Positions 23,464 to 33,944 of a stretch of 64,000 nt of DNA are shown here, one piece after another. This stretch comes from Stictocephala bisonia (lineage: Eukaryota; Arthropoda; Insecta; Hemiptera; Membracidae). Positions within the stretch are counted from its first letter, which is position 1; each line of letters opens with the position of its first letter. A model generated the notes under the pieces. That model saw nothing but the letters and a program-made list of their open reading frames with translations. It was not told the origin of the DNA and did not search any database. Location: the NCBI GenBank assembly GCA_035578905.1, contig JAQJVL010000534.1, forward strand, positions 1 through 64,000, written 5' to 3'. The position numbers and the translations under genes are program-made.

Positions 23464-23685
23464 GAGAGCCAGTGGCCGAGTGGTCTAAGGCGTCAGGGTT
23501 AAATATGGTAATGGTTCGATTCCTGAACTTGACTATTAGTTTTAATCAGTAATATTCACCTTATACACTACTGGTTATTCCCCATACTCTGTCTCATAAG
23601 TTCTCCACATAGATCAAGTTTATACGGGGAATGGGCAGAGTAAGGTTGAAAAAGAGGGCTTCTCATTAAAAGAAAAAGAGTTAAA
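23464..23685 (+). mobile_element. tRNA-derived SINE
   Basis: The head is tRNA-like: AGTGGCCGAGTGGTCTAAGG supplies an RNA polymerase III A box (TGGCCGAGTGG at 23473-23483, leucine/serine-tRNA type), and GGTTCGATTCC at 23513-23523 is a good B box. The body has no tRNA acceptor stem. The tail CACATAGATCAAG, ACGGGGAATGGGCAGAGTAAG and GGCTTCTCATTAAAA matches the copy at 12.8 kb. It is therefore a SINE rather than a tRNA gene, and would be transcribed by pol III and mobilised by a LINE. Confidence 0.8.
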
Positions 23686-23689
23686 CCTC

Positions 23690-24750
23690 GAAATTAAACT
23701 TACTATAGATAAACTTTTATATCGATAGTTAAACAATTATAATAAAAAACATTTTACGAAAAAAGTAGTTAGAGATAATTCAGAACTTCAATATAATAAT
23801 TTCAAAATAATTTCAATCCAGACCCTCAGCTACCTGAATGTTCAGTATTGGGTTGGATTTAAATGGAAATCCAATAATGCGTCAACGGTAAAGGTTATAT
23901 GATTTGCCACATACATGTAGGTTCAAAATAATAATATTATATATTTTATGATATTTTTTACAGAAGGAATAATGTTTATATTTATTTTATAATAGTTAGT
24001 TTTTTTTTTAGTTTTTAGATATTTCCGAACTAAAACTAGCTACTTGCTAGATTGTTTTCGTATAAATATATCTAATAAGTTGAATAGATAAAAATATTAG
24101 GACTAAAACGCCATCCTACCCACATCTAATAGTAATGTAGCACTACACAGATTGTTTTCTATTTCCATTAATCATTTATTTAAATTTCTCTAAAGATACT
24201 ATCAACCCACATTTAAAATTGTTCCCTTGTTATCATTTGTTAGAAGAGTCAATGACATGTTTAAGTTCAATTCAGTTTTTTATTATAATATTTATTTTTT
24301 GAAATTCAGTAATAAAATTACATACTGTATTTTAAACATTTAATTACATAGATCGTACCCTAAACATAAATTTGTAATAAATACGAACCGATTTTATATT
24401 AATTTGAAAATCTTGTTCTATTACAAGTAATATAAGAAATCCTAATTGAACACTTTTAGTCTTTTTTACTATCAGTTTGTATTCCTTGTAAAGTAATTAG
24501 ACCAAACAAGTATTTTAGGGGTGATTTCAAAGATATGGCCAAACAAAAAATTATTCTAAGGAGGGTTTTCAATTTAAGATAGAATTTTAGATGGAAATGA
24601 GTTTCATCATTGTGATAAGACACACTTCTCCAAAAAAATTCACTAATTATGAAAAATCAAATATATATAACATATAAAAATGTTAGATATTTTATTTGAG
24701 AAAATAGTCATGAAATGAAAAATGACTTTATTGTATTTTAGTACTATACA
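23690..24750. other. AT-rich stretch, no gene seen
   Basis: No supported coding or RNA feature. Confidence 0.5.
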
Positions 24751-24756
24751 AATGGC

Positions 24757-24776
24757 GAGGTTAGGTTAGGTTAGGT
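24757..24776 (+). repeat. Short interstitial TTAGG array
   Basis: GAGGTTAGGTTAGGTTAGG is about 3.5 units of TTAGG, the ancestral insect telomere repeat. A shorter echo (GAGGTTAGGTTGGG) lies near 8818. Arrays this short are often scars of break repair or of telomere-targeted elements. Confidence 0.7.
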
Positions 24777-24779
24777 GAG

Positions 24780-25850
24780 GACTATGGAGACCTCTCTTAC
24801 ACTTAACCATAACATTATAATTACTTGTAAAATAAAATACATATAAACAAAAATCAGATAAACTATTGTTCAAATCTGATTTACACAACTGTATACATTC
24901 CAAACACATAAGTTCATTGGCATCAAGAGTTGTTGATTGCCTGACTGATGACAAGCTGGAAGTGATAACAAATGTCACGAAAGACAAGGGTGGAGCTATG
25001 TACTCTTGAAGGTTTATTTATTAGGTAAACCATATTCCAGACTGAAGCGTGGGAACTAAGCTGAATGCTCTAAATAAGGGAGTTGTATCATCCACACTAT
25101 AAAGCTTTTGTTCACATTATTTTAATAAATTGATCTTATAGCTTTTAATCAAGGAAAACGTATACAGTTTTTTTTCTATAAGTAGGCCTAATGAATTTTA
25201 ATAGTGAAATATTTATTTGATCTTTATGTAGATATTTGAGGTATATTGTTAAAGATTTATCAAACGTCTATGTACAGGACAGCTTCTCTACATTCATACT
25301 GAATGCCTTGTTCAAAAAGCAAAGAGTGTATATCTAACAAGATATTGTTGATGATACTAAATTACTTGAAGCAAGGATTTCATAATTGTGTAATAAAGTG
25401 CGCCATAAAAACGCTGTAAAACACAAGTCAAGAAATAAAACTTGACACCTTCCTCTCCTCAGCCTTTACTTAACTGTTTTACTCACATCATAACTTTTAG
25501 GTTTGAAATAACTTTCATAACTTGTAGTATTTATAATGTTACATTAATGAACAAACATTAAATTAATGTATGAACATTTTGAATACTATTATTGATTTAT
25601 ATTAAATATAAATAAATCCGTATTAATGATTTATCGTAAATATTTAATGTAAATATAGTGCATATTTAATTCAATGATATAAACCAACTATAAAATACAA
25701 GTTAATATTTATAATACTGTACTAATGAATTTCTTGACACTTTGTTTTAATAGGTTTATGCTGCTTATGACCATTAACTTATAGATAATAAACATGTAAC
25801 ACTGAACATTAACGTATCTTAACCTTTAACCATGGTATTTAACACTGAAT
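24780..25850. other. AT-rich stretch, no gene seen
   Basis: The only open frame above 70 codons (24766-24987, minus) overlaps the TTAGG array and shows no domain. Nothing else is supported. Confidence 0.5.
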
Positions 25851-25856
25851 TCATAC

Positions 25857-26498
25857 GAGGAAGTCAAAGGTTGTTGGTCATTTGCCATCATTACGTGAAA
25901 AATACCTATCACAACGTTTCGATTTAGTGAAACCCAAATCTTTTCAAGTGCTAAAAACTAAATTACATCCAAACAAACATGTTCTAAAATTACGTTCTTA
26001 AAGTAATAAATTTATCTACATTTTAACCTAGATCCTAGAATGGGGTACAACAAAACCTTCCGAGTCACAGATATCATTTTGGCTCTTGCTTAATTTTATT
26101 TTAAATTAATAGTGTTTTTCAGGTAACATCTATTTATTTATGCTTAGTTAATGTAATCTCATTTCGGTCTGATTGGAATATTAATTTAATTGTGTTTTAA
26201 AATGTTTTCGTTGATATCGTGATCTTAGCAGCGCCTAGTTGGTTATATTAATTTCACCCAGTTAACAGGTATTATATTTAGTAGAAGTTCATTTTTTGTA
26301 CCCCAAGTTTATTAGTTAAAGAACGTAGTTTTATAACATGTTTGTTTAGATGTAATGTAGTTTTTAGCACTTAACACTTAAAAACATTTGGATTTTTAAC
26401 ACTTACACTTAAAAAATTTGGATTTTACCAAATTGAAACGACGTGATTGGTATTATTCATGTAATGATGACAAATGTCCAACAATCTTTGTCTTCCTC
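25857..26498. mobile_element. Foldback element (~640 bp)
   Basis: The left arm from GAGGAAGTCAAAGGTTGTTG at 25857 is mirrored by the right arm ending CAACAATCTTTGTCTTCCTC at 26498. Matches include CATCATTACGTGAA against TTCATGTAATGATG and CAAACAAACATGTT against AACATGTTTGTTT. The right arm has a local duplication of the ACACTTAAAAAnATTTGGATTTT segment at 26362-26424. It has no coding capacity. The outer boundaries and target duplication are unclear. Confidence 0.75.
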
Positions 26499-26707
26499 AT
26501 CTGATACTTCATCATTAACAAATTTCAAAAACAAAACTGAATTCATAATTAATTTTTTAAACCAAAATATACCTTGAAACACAAACCCAGGACTAAGAGT
26601 AAGGCGGATATTGGTTTGTTAGACTATCGCCAATCAGGATTCCTCCACTATTGGGTTATTATTTAACACAAAATCTTTACATACGATTAAAGACGAATGT
26701 GACGACA

Positions 26708-28436
26708 CCACACGATATAAGTTAACATTAGTCTGGAGATCTATGCGTGAGTCAGTCCACTGATCCACCAAGCCAGCAAGTATTATCAACATACACGATA
26801 TACACTCACATTGGTCTGGAGACCTGTTCGTGAGTCAGTCCACTGATCCACCAAGCCAGCAAGTATTATCAACATACACGATATACACTCACATTGGCCT
26901 GGAGACCTGTTCGTGAGTCAGTCCACTGATCCACCAAGCCAGCAAGTATTATCAACATACACGATATACGTTCACATTGGTCTGGAGACCTGTGCGTGAG
27001 TCAGTCCACTGATCCACCAAGCCAGCAAGTATTATCAACATACACGATAAACGTTCACATTGGTCTGGAGACCTGTTCGTGAGTCAGTCCACTGATCCAC
27101 CAAGCCAGCAGTGTTCAGTAAAGTGTTCAGTAAAGTGTTCAGCAAGTATTATCAACGTACACGATACACGTTCACATTGGTCTGGAGACCTGTGCGTGGG
27201 TCAGTCCACTGACCCACCAAGCCAGCAAGTATTATCAACGTACACGATACACGTTCACATTGATCTGGAGACCTGTGCTTGAGTCAGTCCACTGACCCAC
27301 CAAGCCAGCAAGTATTATCAACGTACACGATACACGTTCACATTGGTCTGGAGACCTGTGCGTGGGTCAGTACACTGACCCACCAAGCCAGCAAGTATTA
27401 TCAACGTACACGATATACGTTCACATTGGTCTGGAGACCTGTGCGTGAGTCAGTCCACTGATGCACCAAGCCAGCAAGTATTATCAACATACACTATATA
27501 CACTCACATTGGTCTGGAGACCTGTGCGTGAGTCAGTCCACTGATGCACCAATCCAGTGCGTGGGTCAGTCCACTGACCCACCAAGCCAGCAAGTATTAT
27601 CAACGTACACGATACACGTTCACATTGGTCTGGAGACCTGTGCGTGGGTCAGTCCACTGACCCACCAAGCCAGCAAGTATTATCAACGTACACGATACAC
27701 GTTCACATTGATCTGGAGACCTGTGCTTGAGTCAGTCCACTGACCCACCAAGCCAGCAAGTATTATCAACGTACGCGATACACGTTCACATTGGTCTGGA
27801 GACCTGTGCGTGGGTCAGTACACTGACCCACCAAGCCAGCAAGTATTATCAACGTACACGATATACGTTCACATTGGTCTGGAGACCTGTGCGTGAGTCA
27901 GTCCACTGATGCACCAAGCCAGCAAGTATTATCAACATACACTATATACACTCACATTGGCCTGGAGACCTGTGCGTGAGTCAGTCCCCTCCCGCACTTC
28001 ACAATCCACTGATCCACCAAGCCAGCAAGTATTATCAACATACACGATATACGTTCACATGGTCTGGATACCTGTGCGTAAGTCAGTGCCCTCCCGCACT
28101 CCGCAGGCCAATGATCCACCAAGCCAGCAAGTATTATCAACATACACGATATACGTTCACATTGGTCTGGAGACCTGTGCGTGAGTCAGTCCCCTCCCGC
28201 ACTCCGCAGTCTACTGATCCACCAAGCCAGCAAGTATTATCAACATACATGATATACGTTCACATTGGCCTGGAGACCTGTTCGTGAGTCAGTCCACTTA
28301 TCCACCCAGCCAGCAAGTATAATCAACATACACGATATACACTCACATTGGCCTGCAGACCTGTGCGTGAGTCAGTCCCCTCCCGCACTCCTCATTCCTC
28401 TGATCCACCAAGCCAGCAACTATTATCAACATATTA
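26708..28436. repeat. 83-bp satellite array, about 20 units
   Basis: The unit contains GAGTCAGTCCACTGAT, CCACCAAGCCAGCAAGTATT, ATCAACATACACGATATAC and CACATTGGTCTGGAGACCTG. GG(T/C)CTGGAG falls at 26813, 26896 and 26979, an 83-bp period. Variants: an insert of three GTGTTCAGTAAA-like units near 27111-27142, and longer units with CCCCTCCCGCACTCC inserted near 27986, 28089, 28193 and 28378. A segment marked by TTGATCTGGAGACCTGTGCT repeats 448 bp apart (27261 and 27709). The many open frames through the array are phase artefacts, since 3 x 83 is divisible by 3. Confidence 0.95.
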
Positions 28437-28555
28437 AGTATATTCTGTCTGAATAGTCATACTAATTTTAACATCTTTTAATGCGTCGAAAATGTTATAG
28501 GTGTACATAATTCTGTCTTTTCTATGATCAGTTGAACATACGCCACAGTTTATTA

Positions 28556-28805
28556 TTATTCACGTAAAGTGGTATTGACCTACCCACATACACGTACGGT
28601 AGTATTGACCCACCCTTTCAATTATTGATTCACCCACCCGTCCATAGCAGTACAGTGTTATTGAATCACCCACCCAATCTTACACGTACGGTAGTGTATG
28701 GTTCAATGACCCATCCTTGCAAGCATTGATTCGCCCACCTACCCATAGCCGTAAAGTTGTATTTACTCACTCACCCACTCTTACACGTACGGTGATATTG
28801 ATTTA
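28556..28805. repeat. Second block of the CCCACC minisatellite
   Basis: Units such as ACACGTACGGTAGTATTGAC and CCACCC are the same family as 2490-2910, more diverged. Confidence 0.75.
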
Positions 28806-28968
28806 AAACTGACAGTGCACTTTTATTTGAACACATTAAAGTTTATGTCAGTATTTAATAATCCTTGATATTAATTTTTATCCGAATAAAAAATGGTAAT
28901 TTACCGTTTCAAAAATCTTCTGAGAAAACTTTATTTATGTATTGGTATGTTTTTATGTATTTGCAAAT

Positions 28969-29222
28969 TAGTACGGTCGGTGCACGTGTGTATTGACTGT
29001 ATTGGCAAATCAGGATGATTTATTCACACGTGTATCGACTGTATTTGCAAATCAGTACGATTGGTGCACGTGTGTATTGACTGTATTTGCAAATCAGTAC
29101 GATCGGTGCACGTGTGTATTAACTGTATTTGAAAATCAGTACGATCGGTGCACGTGTGTATTAATTGTATTTGCAAATCAGTACGATCGGTGCACGTGTG
29201 TGATGACTAAATTGGCAAATCA
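28969..29222 (+). repeat. 42-bp array, six units, each with a CACGTG E-box
   Basis: The unit is GTGCACGTGTGTATTGACTG, TATTTGCAAATCAGTACGAT, CG. CACGTG starts at 28983, 29026, 29067, 29109, 29151 and 29193, so spacings are 43, 41, 42, 42 and 42 bp. Because 42 is divisible by 3, one frame stays open (28993-29289, 98 codons, 14-residue repeats with the TCV motif). I regard that frame as a by-product, as it has no homology I recognise. Confidence 0.9.
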
Positions 29223-29289
29223 GTCAATTGATGAAAGTCTCATCTCACAGCTCTTTGAATATATCTGGAGTGTTCAGAAAGACGAGTGA

Positions 29290-30980
29290 AAGGGCGAATC
29301 ATATTTAGGATATTAAGAGTTACATAGTCAGACATCGAAGTATCTAAGGATATCATCATGTCTGCAATTTCTGGATTCATTTAATCCGATTTTAAGAGTA
29401 ATAATTCTGTTCTACCACAAATGTGATTCACTTGCATTAGAAACTTGTGTTAGTTAGGAATAGTAATATTAATACTTATCTTTAATTCAGTGACTAGTAA
29501 CTAATAAGGCATGGGTTTTAAACAAATGTCACAAGTTTTGTAAAACAAACAAGATTTTCTCTGTTTCCTTTTCTGTTATAATGTATTTTTTATAATTCAA
29601 TTAATTTAATTAATATAGTTCAAAAATAAACTTTCTTATGAAAAATAAACCTCTTCTTGTTTTCCAACACCAATGGAAATATAATAAATCAATATAAAAA
29701 ACATCCCTAGGTACAGTAGTCACAAAATATGTAATATACGTATTTTAATGTTAAATCTCAAAATCTACTTAACTAAGAAAAAGGAAGATTGGGTAAATCG
29801 TTCAAACATTTTTAAGATACAATTATTGATCTCCAACTTCTATATTTAGAACACAGAAACAAACTATATTAATGTTTGTTAAATATCCCGGTTGAAGTAA
29901 GTTTACACAGCAGGTTTAAGCAAGAGGATGACTAGTTTTAACAGGGTTAACTAAACTTTCCCTTTTATTGGTGTTCTCTTAGACACAGTGCTTTAAGGTT
30001 TAAGGCTTATCCTTACCATTTGCGTATTAAAGGGTACTATTTAATACGACCATTAATGTAACCATAGGAACAAACTCAACTCTACTTAGGATTGTGTTTG
30101 TGTGGTGGTATATCTTATGTAATTAATTGCTCTTATTGTGTAATATTGCCCCCTCCTCCCCCGCCCCCTCCCGTTATGTTGGTAATCCCTATGTGGTTGG
30201 CAATGCAACCCCACCGTTATTAACTCAGCTCGTACATAGCTCTCGTACATGTTGAGGTATACAGTCAACATTGCACTACACTCCATTACCTATGTTACCA
30301 CTTGAACAAGATTGCATCAGTAGAGTGCACATACTAACATGGAATAGACTTATAACTTATCACTTATCAAATATATTTTAGGTGTCGTTATTTAAAAATT
30401 AAATACATGGAAAGTGTCCAATACACTTAATAATTATTGATAATTATAGACAATGAGTCATATAAATATAAGTTTTTTGAACGTTCAAAACATCCTCTAA
30501 AGTTTGTTACTTACCAAGGCTAACATATCCGTAAAAACTTACTGCATTAAACTAAACTCGTTTTTAAACCATGAACTGTGCAATAAGCGGCGCTCAAAAC
30601 TAAATAATAAAATGTTTAAATGATAAAGTGATCATTCCTATACTCATCAAGACAGTCCGTTCAGCTGTAGTATGAAGAATTATATATAATATGACTAAAT
30701 ACTCATATCATTATATATAAATTAAAACGATTGTAGCGAAAGGTTTACAACATCCCCTCAGTACGCTGTCATCACATTCATGTCATTTTTCACCTACCAC
30801 TACGATCTGAAACCATTTATTTAGTAATTGTAGAGCTTAAGTTAAAAAAATTAGTAAAACATGTTAACAACCAATAAAATGATTCTTACATTCTTACGTA
30901 TGAGACGCCGACACAACGTTGTTGGTAATTTAAGGTGAATATGAATGGTAATATGAGTGTGGATGAGTGTAGTCTGGTTA
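29290..30980. other. No gene seen; one G-quadruplex-prone tract
   Basis: AT-rich sequence apart from the C-rich tract at 30149-30172 and a modest GC rise to about 30290. The open frame at 30086-30286 (minus) crosses this tract and looks accidental. Confidence 0.5.
30149..30172 (-). other. G-quadruplex-forming tract (G-rich on minus strand)
   Basis: The minus strand has runs of 3, 5, 6 (interrupted only by single bases), 2 and 5 guanines separated by one-base loops, satisfying the four-run G-quadruplex pattern. It also resembles GC-box/Sp1 sequence. Its role is unknown. Confidence 0.6.
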
Positions 30981-30981
30981 C

Positions 30982-30982
<1 letters not shown>

Positions 30983-31012
<30 letters not shown>

Positions 31013-31013
31013 G
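30983..31013 (-). repeat. (AAAT)n, 3' tail of the LINE
   Basis: About seven AAAT units sit just beyond the 3' end of the minus-strand LINE. On that strand the tail reads (TTTA)n. Short tandem tails of this kind are common at the 3' ends of CR1/RTE-like elements. Confidence 0.7.
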
Positions 31014-31147
31014 GTCTTTATTTAGCAAGCGTTCATCAGTACAAAACTGTTTTTCATGACAACTCTTGTCAGACATATAGAACACGTAAACCATAAAATA
31101 AACTTAAAACAACAAACTATATAACTAACCTAATGCATATGCATGGG

Positions 31148-32146
31148 TCAGGCAAACACCACCTTCACACTCCCCTTAAATTTCTTATAGCTATAACTTT
31201 TTAAAGTGGGTGACAAAGCATTGTATTTCTTTGGTCCAAAGTAGCTAAAACCCTTTTTCCCCGTTTCCAGCTTTGTCTTTGGCAGGTGCAATAGGCTGTC
31301 CTGACGGGTACTACGCACATTAATTTCTTGCCTGAATACCAGCTTATTCCTGAGGTATTCAGGTTTTCCCGTCTGAAGAATTTTGTGGACCAGATTGACG
31401 GTTTGCAAGTCGGAGACACCCATGATAGACAACACCTTAGCATTTAATCTGTACTCGCTGATGTGGTCGAATTTTTTCAGATTGTAAACGAATCTCAGTG
31501 CTCTGTTCTGCAGACGAGTAAGGATCATCAAATTTTCCTGAGTCAGACAACAAGCAAAAGCTGGAAGAGCATAATGTATAGCAGGAAATATTGTTGAACG
31601 AACAATTTCCAGCTTGGAAGATTCTGGCAAAATTGTGCTTAATCTGTAAAGGGCCTTTAATCTCACTGTCACTGTTTTACATATAGCTTTGACATGATTG
31701 GAAAAATCGAGTTGGGAGTCGATAGTGACACCAAGAATCTTTAGACTATTACTTGACATCAAAGGCTTACCGTCCACAACTATACACCGTTCAGCGCAGC
31801 TATTCACTGACTGACTACTCGAAGACAACCGGTCTACAAGCATCACAGAGCATTTGTTAGAATTCAATAGCAAACCATGATCATCTGACCATTTCTTTAC
31901 ACTTTCTAAATCAGTGTTGACATGACGGACAGCCTCAGCCATTTCTGAGGGTTTAAAAGAAATCAATAGCTGTGAATCATCCGCATAGGAGTGCAAAGAA
32001 CAGTGACTCAAGTGATCTTTCAAATCTGCTGTGTATATAAGAAAGAGAATCGGTCCTAAGCAACTGCCTTGAGGAACACCGACGAACCTAGGAAGTGCTG
32101 TCGATAACTTCCCGTTTACCTTTGTACGTTGCGTACGCCCAGACAA
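31148..32146 (-). CDS. Reverse transcriptase, C-terminal half, open (332 codons)
   Basis: This is LINE reverse transcriptase, which copies element RNA into DNA at the target site. Visible motifs: GVPQGSCLGPILFLIY (residues 23-38, fingers/palm), HSYADDSQLL with the catalytic YADD at 54-57, a KCSVMLVD palm strand near residue 98, and LKILGVTIDSQLDFSNHV near 135-152. The thumb region follows (ALYRLSTILPESSKLEIVRS, IHYALPAF, LTRLQNRALRFV). The last 80 residues are a basic tail with no clear CCHC knuckle. The start is only the first in-frame Met, since the frame is open 5' of it to about 32206. The style suggests CR1/jockey-type LINEs. No stop or frameshift interrupts it, but without the N-terminus it cannot be functional. 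Confidence 0.85.
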   Translation of the reverse strand: MSGRTQRTKVNGKLSTALPRFVGVPQGSCLGPILFLIYTADLKDHLSHCSLHSYADDSQLLISFKPSEMAEAVRHVNTDLESVKKWSDDHGLLLNSNKCSVMLVDRLSSSSQSVNSCAERCIVVDGKPLMSSNSLKILGVTIDSQLDFSNHVKAICKTVTVRLKALYRLSTILPESSKLEIVRSTIFPAIHYALPAFACCLTQENLMILTRLQNRALRFVYNLKKFDHISEYRLNAKVLSIMGVSDLQTVNLVHKILQTGKPEYLRNKLVFRQEINVRSTRQDSLLHLPKTKLETGKKGFSYFGPKKYNALSPTLKSYSYKKFKGSVKVVFA

Positions 32147-32209
32147 ATAAGATGAAAACCATCTAACTGAGATATCATCAAACTGGTAAAATCTTAGCTT
32201 TGCTAAATG

Positions 32210-32570
32210 AGTTCAACTGTTCCTCAGAAAGAGCAATTTATTAATAGCCCAACAGCCAGGGAAACTAAGGGACCTACAGCTTTACGTGGAATCCGAACCA
32301 CGTAGTGCTGGTCTGATTTTCAGCTAATTGACAAGCCTGATACTCAGTTATCTCCCCCACACAACATCCGTAAATGATTACCACCCAACATGGACACCCC
32401 AGACTTCTCTAGTAGTGTCCACGCCGATAGTAACCATCAAGTGGACGCCATGTCGGTATTAAGAGGACCGAGCATCCAACCTATCGCCTGCAATCTCCCA
32501 AACACGTTGTCCCCAAGTAGCTGGGTTACAGCACTGCGCCAACAGATTAGAACTAATGACTTTTGAACAT
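32210..32570 (-). mobile_element. SINE-like dispersed element, copy 2, with 5S-like head
   Basis: On the minus strand the copy shows a head with CTACTTGGGGACAACGTGT (similar to the 3' control box of 5S rRNA), then GACATGGCGTCCACTTGATG, TTAGCTGAAAATCAGACC, ACTACGTGGTTCGGATTCC and ACGTAAAGCTGTAGGTCCC, ending CTCTTTCTGAGGAACAGTTG at the LINE junction. The long 3' tail of other copies is missing. Confidence 0.7.
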
Positions 32571-32579
32571 CTACTGATC

Positions 32580-33280
32580 CACACTCCTCAACGAAAGGCC
32601 TTTACAACATACTTTTAATATAGCAAAAAACTGCTCAACATTATTGTAACTTCAGTGATGTATGAAGAAAAATCTTGAGAGGACATTTAAAATTAGTGCT
32701 ATCATCTCTTGGACAGAAGAGCTTGGAAATACAATATAAAAGCTTTCAGAGTTCTGAAGTGAGCTCAAATTGTCCGAGTTCATTTCAATTTTCCAAGCTG
32801 TTACGGTTCTTTCCGACAGTTATGTCCTCTTTTATCCGAGGGTCATTGTTAGTCTTCATTTCTCTTATATTGGCGGCATTTGGAAAGAAGAATATTGGAG
32901 ATATTTAAAACGATTGGTTCAATTTGTACATAAATTGTCACAGTCAACAAAATAACTGTAATATGATTGTTTGGGTAAGTGATATATGTTTAACCTTTAG
33001 CCCTGCTTATTAACTACGGTACTATCAATAACATATATGCTTTATTATAATATAATCTACATAGATTGACTAGACTGTTTACAATTTTTAAACTCTAAGG
33101 CGTGTTCCAACAATTAACTTTTAAGACTTTAAGGACTAAAACACTATAATACGTTTCCTAAAAACATCTCGAGTAAAGACTAACTATTGCAAACATGTTC
33201 AGTAAATGGATATCCAAATACATATTATTTCATGTTGCTTTTTAGCTGATAATAATTTGCAAGTTTATTTATGTATTATA
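32580..33280. other. No gene seen
   Basis: Short overlapping open frames at 32675-32955 have no recognisable domain. Otherwise AT-rich. Confidence 0.45.
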
Positions 33281-33284
33281 TATA

Positions 33285-33770
33285 CAGGATGAAAAGAAAA
33301 ATATGGAAACGCTTTTACAGCAACGTTATTTTTTCCATAGATAATTTGATAATACTCTTTATTGATACCTTGATAATAATCTACTTTTTTAAATACTTGT
33401 GTTCCATGAAGTATAATTTTTGATCAGAATAATTTCCTTAAAACTGTTTAATAGCGGAGAAATTATATTGTTCAAATTAGTTACCTTGAAATTCAAATGA
33501 CCGCTTCTATGGAAAAGATAAACCTTTCTAAGTCCGGTTGGCGGAAATTAATTTCTCTTGAATATACCTTTCATTTGATACCAAACTCGACCTAGGCTTA
33601 CGTTGAAGATTTTCGTTCTACTCCTCGTGGGCCGTCCACCCAAAAAGATGACATCTCGCTAATGGCGTCAAAAATTATGTTTTTTGTAACCATGATCATG
33701 TACAAGATTTCAATTTTAAATTAAAGTCATACAAAAGTTGTAAAGTGTTTCCATACTTTTTTACACCCTG
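33285..33770. mobile_element. 486-bp MITE with TA target site
   Basis: CAGGATGAAAAGAAAAATAT and GGAAACGC at the left are mirrored by GTGTTTCCATACTTTTTTAC and ACCCTG at the right, with TA outside both ends. It has no coding capacity. The internal CTACTCCTCGTGGGCCGTCC is echoed near 55003-55016 by GTGGGCCGTACCC, suggesting a related half-element there. Confidence 0.8.
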
Positions 33771-33944
33771 TATATATTAGGTTGCATCACATTTTTATTG
33801 ATCATTGATTGTTCCTTGTAATTAATGAAATCTTCATCAATAACAAGCAATTATTGTGGTTTCAAACAAGCACGGAACAACGTGCAATAAAGTCCTTTGT
33901 AACTATGATAGATCATTATCAACCCAGTCATTAGAGGATTGATC

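Larger units (their letters stand above)
30983..32206 (-). mobile_element. 5'-truncated LINE (non-LTR retrotransposon)
   Basis: The copy consists of the C-terminal half of the reverse transcriptase frame, a short 3' UTR and an (AAAT)n tail. The 5' break lies near 32206, where the sequence passes directly into a SINE-like element in the same orientation. Upstream of the first Met the frame continues with FYQFDDISVRWFSSYLSGRT, so the true protein start is lost. No endonuclease domain is present. The intact reading frame suggests a fairly recent insertion. Confidence 0.85.

Noticed and set aside
23464..23535. tRNA-Leu/Ser gene
   Set aside because: Only the A and B boxes are tRNA-like. No acceptor or anticodon stem pairs, and the tail recurs at 12.8 kb, so it is a SINE.
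26708..28456. Many overlapping open frames of 60-100 codons
   Set aside because: They follow the 83-bp tandem unit (3 units = 249 bases keeps phase) and occur in several frames and both strands.
28993..29289. 98-codon frame with 14-residue Cys-containing repeats
   Set aside because: It is explained by a 42-bp minisatellite whose length is divisible by 3. It has no promoter, splice or homology support.
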